Assembly (NCBI RefSeq): GCF_014904755.1 | Contig: NZ_JACZFQ010000090.1 | Location: forward strand, 1-64,000 | Source: Neoluteolibacter marinus | GTDB taxonomy: Bacteria; Verrucomicrobiota; Verrucomicrobiia; Verrucomicrobiales; Akkermansiaceae | DNA length: 64,000 nucleotides | Direction: 5' to 3' | In this document: piece by piece, positions 18,298 to 26,426 of the stretch | Position numbering within the stretch: the first letter of the stretch is position 1 | Layout of the letters: every line of letters begins with the position of its first letter | Position numbers and translations under genes: made by a program | Notes under the pieces: model-generated | Told to the model about the DNA's origin: nothing | Database searches by the model: none | Seen by the model: the letters and a program-made list of their open reading frames with translations, nothing else

Positions 18298-20252
18298 TCG
18301 TTGGAAATCGGGGCGTGCTCGCGGGCGCTGGCGGAAACCTCGCGATGCTTCTCGAAAATGGCTTCAAGCTCGGTGCGGGCGCCGTTGGGAAGCCGGTCGT
18401 CGATCCGGTCCCAGACGCGGCGGTTGAGGAACTCGCGGCTGCGGGTCAGTGGATCGAAGAGATCGAGCTCCGGCAGCACGCGGGGACCTTTTTCGGTCGT
18501 GACCACCAGGTAGAGGGGAAAGGAGTCGGCCGAGTCGTCGCCTTCCTCCGGGGGAACCCTCATCGAGACTGCCGCCCAGCGGCCCGAACGATGGACGCCG
18601 AGCACCTCGCCCGGCTGTCCGGCGAGCAGTTCGTAGCCGGTGTTCCGCAGGGCGCGCTTGGATCCGCTGTGGTCGTCGAAACATGCGGACAAGGCGAGCA
18701 TGCGGGCTCCGTCACGGTCGGCGACCGCTTGCCGCCAATCTTCCACGACCTTTCTGGCCTCTTCCTCGGTTGGTGCCGAGTCGGCGGGGACGCCACCCAC
18801 CCGTGTCAGCACACCGCTCGAAAAATCGTCGCCGTGTTCTTTGAGGGCGGTGCCGAGCCACTTCCCGGCCCCGGCGCTGTCATCGACGAAGGCCAAGGCA
18901 CTTGCCCCGGAGAAGCCCCGGTTGGCCCGCCAGCCCTTGTCGTCCTTCTTGAAAAACAAGGCCTGCAGGGAGGGCTTCTCGGGATTCCGGGCCGAGAACT
19001 CCTGGATGATCGCGCAGGCATCGACACCGAACTCGTGGACCTCCAGCAATAGCGGGGAAACGATCTCGTCCGGATAGTGGAACGTCTGCCAAAGGCGTGC
19101 GGCGCGGCTGAGGGTTTCCAGCGCGTCTGCGGCTCCTGAAAGGTCGAGGCTGCGACCGAGCGGCTCCAGCGTGGGTGCCCGCAGGGCGGAAATCATCGAC
19201 TCCGCGGCTGCCTGCGGGGTGCTCTTCCGCTCGCTGCCGAGAGTTTCCGCCAGCTTTTCGGGAAAACTCGAGATCAGGTTCGCGTCGATCGGGTCGATCT
19301 CGTCCTCGTCATCGCGGTCGCTCCCGGTCGTCGCCGGTGCCAGCAGTTCCACCGGCAGCACCACCCGCCAGAGACCTGCTTTCGAACGCGCGAACGGCAG
19401 GTGGATGGCCTTGGCCTGCGGGCGGTGGTCAAAATCCGCAGCCGGGTCGATGGCGACGATGCTCACATAGCCGTCATCGCCTTGTTGTTCGGTCAAGACG
19501 ATCGCGCGGAGGGCTTCCGGGGCCGCGAGCAGGCGCCAGCCGGGGTGGCGGATCCGCTTGCTGCGGAACAAGCGTGAGACCGCCTGGAAGGTCTCGTCCC
19601 AGTCCGACGGACGCGGGCTCTCGAGACCGCCGGCCAGCGCGAGGGTGGCGGGCAGGTCGCGCGCCTTGAGGGCGGCCAGGAATTCGAGCGCCAGCTTTTC
19701 CGGGGTCGCTTCGTGGAGCTCGTCGGGGCTTTTGGCCTTCTTCATTTCGTCGGACAGCAGCGAGAAGATGTCGTTCTTCAGGCGGACGAGCTGCTGGCTG
19801 CGTGCGTTCAGCATCCAGCTTTCGAGCCCCTTCATGCGCTCGAGGAATCCCGGGCGGAAGCTCAGGCCGGTGCTGTTGAAGGACGAGGGCAGGGGTGCCG
19901 GCAGCCACTTGTTGTCGCTTTTCACCATGCCGACGGCGTGGACCTGGACGCTGTCCGAGTCGAAGTCGGTGACTTGGGAAATCAGTACCGCGGCAAGGTC
20001 GCCGTCCTGTTTCTCCTCCAGCACCCGCAGGTCGTCCGGCCGGATGTGACGGCCGAGGCGGCTGAGCCGGCTGGCAATGTCGGCCCGCCGGTCGGCGGGG
20101 ATTTCGGGAGAGATCGCGGTGTCACCGACGGCGAACACGCCGTTCTCCCCGCTGAGTCCACGGAGGAAGGTGAGGGCCGCTTCCCCCGGGCTGCCGGCCG
20201 CCTGGGCAGCCGCGCTCAGGGCGAGCGAAACAGCGGCGGCAAGGGACTTCAT
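18294..20252 (-). CDS. Secreted protein of unknown function with three similar blocks
   Basis: 652 residues from the ATG at 20252, which overlaps the stop of the M42 peptidase gene (ATGA). The frame is open far upstream, but that part is antisense shadow. A signal peptide is visible (KSLAAAVSLALSAAAQAAG). The chain is beta-rich and contains three blocks that each begin with a helix of similar wording: EAALTFLRGLSGENG at the N-terminus, LALEFLAALKARDLPATLAL near residue 195, and VVEDWRQAVADRDGARMLAL near residue 520. They resemble NTF2/SnoaL-like units. No catalytic motif was recognised. Its stop overlaps the moxR start, so it is translationally coupled to the ATPase and could be its client or periplasmic partner. 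Confidence 0.7.
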   Translation of the reverse strand: MKSLAAAVSLALSAAAQAAGSPGEAALTFLRGLSGENGVFAVGDTAISPEIPADRRADIASRLSRLGRHIRPDDLRVLEEKQDGDLAAVLISQVTDFDSDSVQVHAVGMVKSDNKWLPAPLPSSFNSTGLSFRPGFLERMKGLESWMLNARSQQLVRLKNDIFSLLSDEMKKAKSPDELHEATPEKLALEFLAALKARDLPATLALAGGLESPRPSDWDETFQAVSRLFRSKRIRHPGWRLLAAPEALRAIVLTEQQGDDGYVSIVAIDPAADFDHRPQAKAIHLPFARSKAGLWRVVLPVELLAPATTGSDRDDEDEIDPIDANLISSFPEKLAETLGSERKSTPQAAAESMISALRAPTLEPLGRSLDLSGAADALETLSRAARLWQTFHYPDEIVSPLLLEVHEFGVDACAIIQEFSARNPEKPSLQALFFKKDDKGWRANRGFSGASALAFVDDSAGAGKWLGTALKEHGDDFSSGVLTRVGGVPADSAPTEEEARKVVEDWRQAVADRDGARMLALSACFDDHSGSKRALRNTGYELLAGQPGEVLGVHRSGRWAAVSMRVPPEEGDDSADSFPLYLVVTTEKGPRVLPELDLFDPLTRSREFLNRRVWDRIDDRLPNGARTELEAIFEKHREVSASAREHAPISNE

Positions 20253-21334
20253 AGCGATTGATGGAAGCGGTCGCCCGGCGTCAGCGACTGGACGAAACCG
20301 GTCAGGAGATCGATCGTCCGGGCGATGTCGTCCAGATGGGCGGTCTCCACCACCGAGTGCATGCAGCGGAGGGGCAAGGACACCAAAGCGCTGGGAACGC
20401 CTTCGCGCATGTGGAAAATCTTGTCGGTGTCGGTGCCGGTGTAGCGGCTGCTGGCTTCGTGCTGGACCGGGGTCTTGCCCTTTTCCGCGACTTCCATCAG
20501 CCGCTTCACCATCAGCGGATGGTTCGCGGTGCCGTGGGAGATCGTCGGGCCACCGCCGAGCTTCACCGCACCGTGCTTGCTGTTGTCGATGCCCGGGGTG
20601 TCGGTCGCGTGGGTGACGTCGAGGCAGATGCAGGCCTCGGGATTGTGCCGGTAGGTTGCCATCATCGCGCCGTTGCCGCCGATTTCCTCCTGCACCGCGT
20701 TCAGGCAGAGCAGCGAGAATGCCGGCTTCTTGCGGCTCTTGGCGATGCGCTTGAAGACCTGGGCGATGATGTAGCCGCCGATGCGGTTGTCGAGGGCCCG
20801 GCCGATGAGCCGCTTGTGGGCGAGTTCCGACGGTCCATCCTCGTAGACGGCCGGATGGCCGACCCGCAGGCCGAGGGCGGCGACCTCCTTGGCACTGGAG
20901 GCGCCGACGTCGACCCACAGCTCGTGGACCAGCGGGGCCTTCTCGTCGCCGTTGCTGTCGCGGCGCAGGTGGATCGCGGTGTTGCCGATGATGCCTTTGA
21001 CCGGTCCCTTGTCGCCGGCGAAGGTCAGGCGGCGGCCGCGCGCCGTGGCGACATCGCTGCCGCCGACCCGGTCGAGGCGGATGAAGCCGTCGCTTTGGAT
21101 CGTCTTGATCATGAAACCGATCTCGTCCGCGTGGGCGGCGAGCATCACGGTTTTCCCGGACTTGCCTTCGAGCCGGGCCCAGGTGGACCCGTAGGCGTCG
21201 CAGGCCACCTCGGAGGCGACGGGCCGGAGGTAATCCGCCCACACCCGTTGACCGGGCATTTCAAAGCCGGTCGGGCTCGGGGTCTGGAGAAGGGTGAAAA
21301 GGAACTCCCGGTCGTCTTTCGTCATCGCCGTCAT
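20249..21334 (-). CDS. M42-family metallopeptidase (glutamyl aminopeptidase type)
   Basis: 361 residues, typical of the PF05343 family of dinuclear-metal aminopeptidases. The metal and catalytic residues are all visible in order: VMLAAHADEIGF (His and the catalytic Asp), LIGRALDNRIGG (bridging Asp), NAVQEEIGGNGAM (the Glu-Glu general base and ligand), CLDVTHATDTPG (Asp ligand) and SLPLRCMHSVVE (His ligand). It removes N-terminal residues from peptides and is normally cytoplasmic; no signal peptide is present. It is the first gene of the minus-strand operon that continues through moxR and hflKC, and diverges from the PKD-type secreted protein gene across 235 nt. Confidence 0.92.
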   Translation of the reverse strand: MTAMTKDDREFLFTLLQTPSPTGFEMPGQRVWADYLRPVASEVACDAYGSTWARLEGKSGKTVMLAAHADEIGFMIKTIQSDGFIRLDRVGGSDVATARGRRLTFAGDKGPVKGIIGNTAIHLRRDSNGDEKAPLVHELWVDVGASSAKEVAALGLRVGHPAVYEDGPSELAHKRLIGRALDNRIGGYIIAQVFKRIAKSRKKPAFSLLCLNAVQEEIGGNGAMMATYRHNPEACICLDVTHATDTPGIDNSKHGAVKLGGGPTISHGTANHPLMVKRLMEVAEKGKTPVQHEASSRYTGTDTDKIFHMREGVPSALVSLPLRCMHSVVETAHLDDIARTIDLLTGFVQSLTPGDRFHQSL

Positions 21335-21569
21335 TCAAGCAGGACGGGGCCGGAGGGCAACCGGCGAGTGCAGCGGATCTTGCGCCCGGTGCGACCGCTC
21401 CGGGAAGCAGCAGGATCACCGCGGAAATGTTAGTGCTTTTGCCTCGCGTGACCCGGATTCCGGCGGTATCCGGGGACCTCAGTTTTTCCCTGACGCTGTT
21501 TCCGGCCGAGTTGCCGCCCAGCGCCCGCCGGCTCGCCCCCCTTGTGCCCGGCGTCATCGCATTCCGATC
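21335..21569. other. Divergent intergenic region
   Basis: 235 nt between the M42 peptidase operon (left) and the PKD-type protein (right). It should hold both promoters. No clear sigma-70 pair, operator or terminator was identified. Confidence 0.4.
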
Positions 21570-24089
21570 ATGTCATTCCATTTCACGTCGCCGTGGAAAG
21601 TCGTTGTCGCGCTTCTTTCCACCCATCTCGCCGGCCATTCCGCCACGGTCCCCCCCGGTTCGGTCTACCAGGAAACCTCGGGCATCGTGGTGATGGAGGC
21701 CGAGCGGACCCCCTCGTCGCTGGGCAGTGGTTCCGACCGCTGGGAAGTCTATCAGCCGGGTGACACGAACTATGTCCACGGGGCCACCCGGGAAGCCCAC
21801 CTCGAGTTCCTCGGCAACAGCTCCAATGGCGGGTCGCCCGAGGCCCCGCTGACCTACACCTTCAAGATCCACGACGCCGGCTACTACCACCTCCATCTGA
21901 GGTGCCGCGCCCGGCTCGACGGAGCGGCCGGTGACAAGAACAACGACTGCTACGTGCGGATGGCGGGTCTCAACGGGGCGAGCTTCGGGCCCGGCCCGGA
22001 CGCCGGCAATTCCCACATGGACGATGCCCCGCTCAGCATGCTGAGCCAGGACACCAAGATGTACGGCGGATCGCCGAACAGCTGGGGCTGGGCGAACCTG
22101 CTGGATGCCGGCGGGAGCTCGAACAAGCGCTGGCCGGTCTACCGTTTCGACGCCGGATCGACCTACCGGCTGACGATTTCCGGCCGCTCGATCAAATTCA
22201 ACCTCGACCGCATCGTGCTGCGGAAATCCACCGTCACCGACACCAGCGCGAAGGCCGCGTCGATCCCCGAGTCCGCATTGGAGGCGAGTTCCGTCAGGGT
22301 GCCCGAGGTGGCCCGGATCATGGTGATCGAAGCCGGCACCGATACCGAGGCGGGCGAGTTGACCGACGGGGCAACGATCAATCTCGCCACCGGTGGCCCG
22401 CACCTCAACCTGCGGGTCGACACCTCGCCGCCGATCGTTGGTTCAGTGCAATTCGAGCTGGATGGCGACCCCGCCTACCGGACCGACGGAGCGGCGCCTT
22501 ACAGCATCGGCGGCGACAACATCTGGGACGACTACCTGCCTTGGAGTCCGTCGCCGGGGAATCATGTCCTCACCGTGACCCCGCGCGCTGCCGACGGAAC
22601 GGCCGGCACCCCGGTGACCGTAAACTTTTCGGTGATCGATCAGCTTCCCGCCGGCTCACCGGTGGCCGATGCCGGGGGCGACCGTGCCATCACCCTGCCG
22701 GTGGATTCGATCGCCCTGCCGGGGTCGGCCAGTGATGCGGATGGATCCGTCTCGAGTTATTGGTGGGACCAGGTGGCGGGTCCATCGATCGCGACCTGGT
22801 CCGGCCGTACCGGGACGAATCCGACCGTGTCGGATCTGACCTTCGGCGTTTACCGATTCCGCCTGACCGTCACCGACAACAGCGGGCTGAAGGGGTTCGA
22901 CGAGGTGGAGGTGACCTTGAATCTAGCCCCCGGCTCACTCGCCGTGGACGCGGGGCCGGACCGGACGGTCGTGGCGCCCGCGACTTCCGTCACCCTGAAC
23001 GGGTCGGCCGACGATCCGGGCAACGTGAGCGATTTCGAACTGTGGACCCAGCTATCCGGGCCGAGCAACGCCACCCGGACCGGTGAGACCACTCTCAACC
23101 TCACCCTTTCGGATCTGGTGGAGGGGACCTATGTTTTCCGGCTGCGGCTCTTCGATGGCAGCGACATGGTTGGCGCCGACGATGTCGCGATTACGGTCAC
23201 CGGTGCCGGCTCCGCGGGCAACCCGGTGGCCAGCGCGGGACCGGACCGGGTCATCACGCTGCCGCAGTCATCGGTCGTGCTGAGCGGCTCCGGTTCCGAT
23301 CCGGACGGTTCGATCGCCTCCCATGCCTGGACGCAAGTGTCCGGACCGGCGGCCGCGATCCTCAGTGGCGCCGGCACATCCACCCTCACCGCCTCCGGCT
23401 TGGTCCAAGGGTCGTATGGGTTCCGTCTCACGGTGACCGACAACAACGGCCTCACCGGGAGCGATGAAGTTCAGGTGACGGTCCAAGCGTCGGGTGGCAG
23501 CGGCCAGGCGGTCACCACCCTGACGCTGGTTAATGCCGACACCGACCAGGATATCGGCCCGATCCACGACGGCGACACCATCGATCTGGCGGTGATGGGG
23601 GCGGCGCTGAATATCCGGGCCGACACTTCGCCAGCCACCGTCGGTTCGGTGCGCTTTGCCTTCGACGGCGATGACAACTACATGACGCAGAGCGGCGCGC
23701 CCTACACGATCGGTGGCGACGCCTTGAACGACTATTACTCGTGGACACCGCCGCTCGGGGCCCATGTTCTCACGGCGACCCCCTTCACTGCATCGTCCGG
23801 TGGCGGGACAGCCGGCACGCCGATGACGGTCAGCTTCACGGTGATTGATAGCGGCACCTCCGACGGCATCAGCGGCTTCCCGCCTCCGACCATCGGGTGG
23901 CTGCCGGGCGACCAGGTGCAGCTGCGTTTCCAAGGCCTCGCCGGCCGCAGCTACGCCTTTCAGCGGTCCGCGACCCTGACCGGGTGGACCACGCTCCAGA
24001 CGCTCGCTGCCGGGGACGACGGGAAGGTCGAGTTCATCGACCCCGATCCGCCGGAAGGTCGCGCCTACTACCGCCTCGCAACTCCCTGA
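21570..24089 (+). CDS. Large secreted PKD/REJ-type and carbohydrate-binding-like protein
   Basis: 839 residues from the ATG at 21570, which exposes a signal peptide (WKVVVALLSTHLAGHSA). The N-terminal 230 residues (SGIVVMEAERTPSSLG, then a Tyr/His-rich YYHLHLRCRARL) look like a family 6-type carbohydrate-binding or PA14-like domain. An Ig-like unit containing SVQFELDGDPAY occurs at about residues 250-355 and again at about 645-760 (SVRFAFDGDDNY). Between them are three PKD/REJ units (about residues 360-645), each opening with a [DS]AG[GP]DR-type motif and ending ...YRFRLTVTDNSGLKG. The C-terminus has the shared YAFQRSATLTGW ... YYRLA module. No catalytic motif is visible, so binding or adhesion to polysaccharide is the likely job. 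Confidence 0.8.
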   Translation: MSFHFTSPWKVVVALLSTHLAGHSATVPPGSVYQETSGIVVMEAERTPSSLGSGSDRWEVYQPGDTNYVHGATREAHLEFLGNSSNGGSPEAPLTYTFKIHDAGYYHLHLRCRARLDGAAGDKNNDCYVRMAGLNGASFGPGPDAGNSHMDDAPLSMLSQDTKMYGGSPNSWGWANLLDAGGSSNKRWPVYRFDAGSTYRLTISGRSIKFNLDRIVLRKSTVTDTSAKAASIPESALEASSVRVPEVARIMVIEAGTDTEAGELTDGATINLATGGPHLNLRVDTSPPIVGSVQFELDGDPAYRTDGAAPYSIGGDNIWDDYLPWSPSPGNHVLTVTPRAADGTAGTPVTVNFSVIDQLPAGSPVADAGGDRAITLPVDSIALPGSASDADGSVSSYWWDQVAGPSIATWSGRTGTNPTVSDLTFGVYRFRLTVTDNSGLKGFDEVEVTLNLAPGSLAVDAGPDRTVVAPATSVTLNGSADDPGNVSDFELWTQLSGPSNATRTGETTLNLTLSDLVEGTYVFRLRLFDGSDMVGADDVAITVTGAGSAGNPVASAGPDRVITLPQSSVVLSGSGSDPDGSIASHAWTQVSGPAAAILSGAGTSTLTASGLVQGSYGFRLTVTDNNGLTGSDEVQVTVQASGGSGQAVTTLTLVNADTDQDIGPIHDGDTIDLAVMGAALNIRADTSPATVGSVRFAFDGDDNYMTQSGAPYTIGGDALNDYYSWTPPLGAHVLTATPFTASSGGGTAGTPMTVSFTVIDSGTSDGISGFPPPTIGWLPGDQVQLRFQGLAGRSYAFQRSATLTGWTTLQTLAAGDDGKVEFIDPDPPEGRAYYRLATP

Positions 24090-24194
24090 TCGTCCGCGGC
24101 GATTGTCCCCAAAACAGGCGGGACAGCCGGCCCGGGATGGTGTTGAAAGGGTGGCCTGAAGATTCGTTGGAAACTCTTCCTCGCCCTGTTCCTG

Positions 24195-25913
24195 ATGGAG
24201 GGCGCGGTGACCGTCGGGGTGCTCTTCGTCGCTGAACGTGAGTTCAGGTCGTGGGTGGCTGCTCAGGTGATGGAGAGCTTCGAGCGGGGCGTCGACGGCC
24301 TGTTGGAGGCGCGCCGCAAGCGGCTCGCGGACACCAAGGTTCGGGCGGAAGCACTGGCGCAGGCACCCGAGGTCAAGGCAGCGATCCGGGGTGAGCTCGA
24401 CGCCACCACGCGGCAGTCGCTGATCCGTCGCTACCGCGAGCTCGCCGGGCAAGCAGAGAACCCGGCGCCCGCGCGGCCGGGCATTCCCGGGGAGTCGACC
24501 CCGGCGGTCCCGGTCATGGGGGTGGCCGACATGGCCGGACAGATCCGTTTTTTCGGGCCGGCGGCACCGCGCCTGCGCCATGCAAAGGGCGGCCCGCGAC
24601 CTGAAGAGCGCTTGCGCGATCCCGACCTCATGGGGGAGACCATCGTCGGCTACGGCGTGGTGGACGATCCGGGACCGGAGGGAACCGCCTTGAGGGAAGT
24701 GGTGCTGGTGCCGGTGCGCGACGGCGGCCGGGGGATCGGCTGGTTCTTCCTCGGCCGGAACGCCCTGACCGCCGAGGACCGGGCCTTCGAGAGGATGGGC
24801 GAAGCGAGCGGCCGCGACGTCAGGTCGGGACTGGTGATCGATGGCACCTGGTACGTGGGTGGGGTCGCGGCGGCCTTGGCCGAAGAGCTCGACCGCGGTC
24901 TCGACGACGATTTTTGGCAGGGCGGGAAGCCCCGAGTGGTCGAGGCGGAAGGCGCGGACTATCTGCTGATGGCGCGCGAGTTGAATCCCGGCTCACCTTT
25001 GGGAAAGGGCGTGCAGATCGGGGTCTTCCCCTTGGCTCGCCTGGCAGCGGCGATCCATGACCTGCGCACGGCGGTCGCCGCGGCGGGATTGTTCGCGCTT
25101 GGCATCACCGCACTGGTGGCATGGTGGCTCGCACGGCGCTTCAGCAGCCCGATCCACGCGCTGGTCGAAGCCACCGAGCGGGTCAGGGAAGGGGACTTCG
25201 AGGGACAGGTGATTGTCCGATCAAAGGACGAGCTCGGCCTGTTGGCCCGCGAGTTCAACGAGATGACTCGGGGGCTCGGGCTGAAGGAGAAGTATCACGA
25301 CCTGTTAGGGAAAACCAGCGACCCCGCGGTGGCGCGGCGCTTGATGGACGGCTCGCTCGAACTCGGCGGTGAAGTCCGCGAGGCGGCGGTGATCTTCTGC
25401 GACATCCGCGGCTTCACGGCGATGACCGACGGTATGGCGCCGCCGCGGGTGATCGCGTTGCTGAACGAACACATGACCGCGATGAATCGGATCATCCATG
25501 CCCACGGCGGGGTGGTGGACAAGTTCGTCGGCGACCTGGTGATGGCGGTGTTCGGGGCACCGGTCGGGGCCGCGGACGATCTCGAACGCGCCGCCGCTTG
25601 TGCGGTCGCGATGATGCGGGAACGGCAGCGGCTGAACCGGGAGACGGGCAAGCCGGTTGAGATCGGCATCGGCCTGGCGGGTGGAGAGGTGGTCGCCGGG
25701 CTGATGGGTTCGGAGGAACGCCTCAACTACACGGTCCTCGGCGACCGGGTGAACCTGGCTTCGCGCCTTTGCTCGATGGCCGCCGCCGGCGACGTCCTGG
25801 TGGACGGCGCGAGTGCCGTCCGGCTCCGCGGGAAGATGGCGATGACCCGCCGCGGCACCGCCCCGGCCAAGGGCTTCCGCGACGAGATCGAGGTCTGGGA
25901 GCTCGGAGTCTAG
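24195..25913 (+). CDS. Class III adenylate/guanylate cyclase with HAMP domain
   Basis: 572 residues from the ATG at 24195, but this start cuts into the first membrane helix. The frame is open for 13 more codons and reads LKIRWKLFLALFL, so translation may begin at the CTG at 24156, which has AAGGG 5 nt before it. The layout is an N-terminal helix, an extracytoplasmic sensor of about 260 residues, a second helix ([20 protein letters not shown]), a HAMP linker ([14 protein letters not shown]) and a C-terminal cyclase domain from about residue 390. [14 protein letters not shown] and [17 protein letters not shown] carry the two metal-binding Asp residues, and [16 protein letters not shown] is the usual signature. 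It makes cAMP or cGMP; the substrate is not settled. Its TAG stop overlaps the stop of the trpG fragment. Confidence 0.9.
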   Translation: MEGAVTVGVLFVAEREFRSWVAAQVMESFERGVDGLLEARRKRLADTKVRAEALAQAPEVKAAIRGELDATTRQSLIRRYRELAGQAENPAPARPGIPGESTPAVPVMGVADMAGQIRFFGPAAPRLRHAKGGPRPEERLRDPDLMGETIVGYGVVDDPGPEGTALREVVLVPVRDGGRGIGWFFLGRNALTAEDRAFERMGEASGRDVRSGLVIDGTWYVGGVAAALAEELDRGLDDDFWQGGKPRVVEAEGADYLLMARELNPGSPLGKGVQIGVFPLARLAAAIHDLRTAVAAAGLFALGITALVAWWLARRFSSPIHALVEATERVREGDFEGQVIVRSKDELGLLAREFNEMTRGLGLKEKYHDLLGKTSDPAVARRLMDGSLELGGEVREAAVIFCDIRGFTAMTDGMAPPRVIALLNEHMTAMNRIIHAHGGVVDKFVGDLVMAVFGAPVGAADDLERAAACAVAMMRERQRLNRETGKPVEIGIGLAGGEVVAGLMGSEERLNYTVLGDRVNLASRLCSMAAAGDVLVDGASAVRLRGKMAMTRRGTAPAKGFRDEIEVWELGV

Positions 25914-26360
25914 AAGCCGAGGAAGTTCTCGAGGATCCGCTTGCCGTCCTGCGTCAGGATCGATTCCGGGTGGAACTGGACGCCGTGCACCGGGTGCTCC
26001 TTGTGCCGGAGGCCCATGATCACGCCATCGGCGGTCCAGGCGGTGATCTCGAGGCAATCGGGCAGGGTCTCGCGTTTCACCACCAGCGAGTGGTAGCGGG
26101 TCGCCTCGAAGGGGCTCGGCAGGCCGGCAAAGACGCTCTTGCCCTCGTGCAGGATCGGCGAGGTCTTGCCATGCATCAACTGGTCGGCGCGGACGACGTC
26201 GCCGCCATAGACCTGGCCGATCGACTGGTGGCCGAGGCAGACGCCGAGGATCGGCGTGGTCGGGCCGAGCTCGCGGATCAGGTCGCAGGAAATGCCGGCT
26301 TCATTCGGCGTGCAGGGGCCGGGGGAAATGCAGATCCGCTCCGGCTTGAGCATCTTCACA
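25910..26360 (-). pseudogene. trpG: 5'-truncated trpG (anthranilate synthase component II) copy
   Basis: A minus-strand fragment that corresponds to residues 42-187 of the intact TrpG encoded at 29999-30562. The two proteins differ at only two positions in this stretch (K/R and E/G near the C-terminus), but the DNA differs at roughly thirty sites by eye, mostly synonymous and denser near the stop. The amidotransferase Cys (GVCLGHQS) and the VQFHPES motif survive, yet the first 41 residues, including the domain's opening strand, are gone. A start codon would have to be the ATG at 26353, without a visible ribosome-binding site. Homology ends at about 26360, where unrelated lower-G+C DNA begins. 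The stop codon overlaps that of the convergent cyclase gene in the palindrome CTAG. It is taken as the left scar of the island insertion. Confidence 0.85.
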
Positions 26361-26426
26361 TATCGGCGAGGAAGATCTTGACTCCCCATCTTGTCACCAG
26401 TCCTTGGGTCTGCTCTGATCCGGCTT

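Noticed and set aside
26361-26426. Search for an integrase, transposase or terminal inverted repeats bounding the NACHT island
   Set aside because: None was found. The only boundary signal is the duplicated trpG sequence, so the island is not called an IS or an integrative element.
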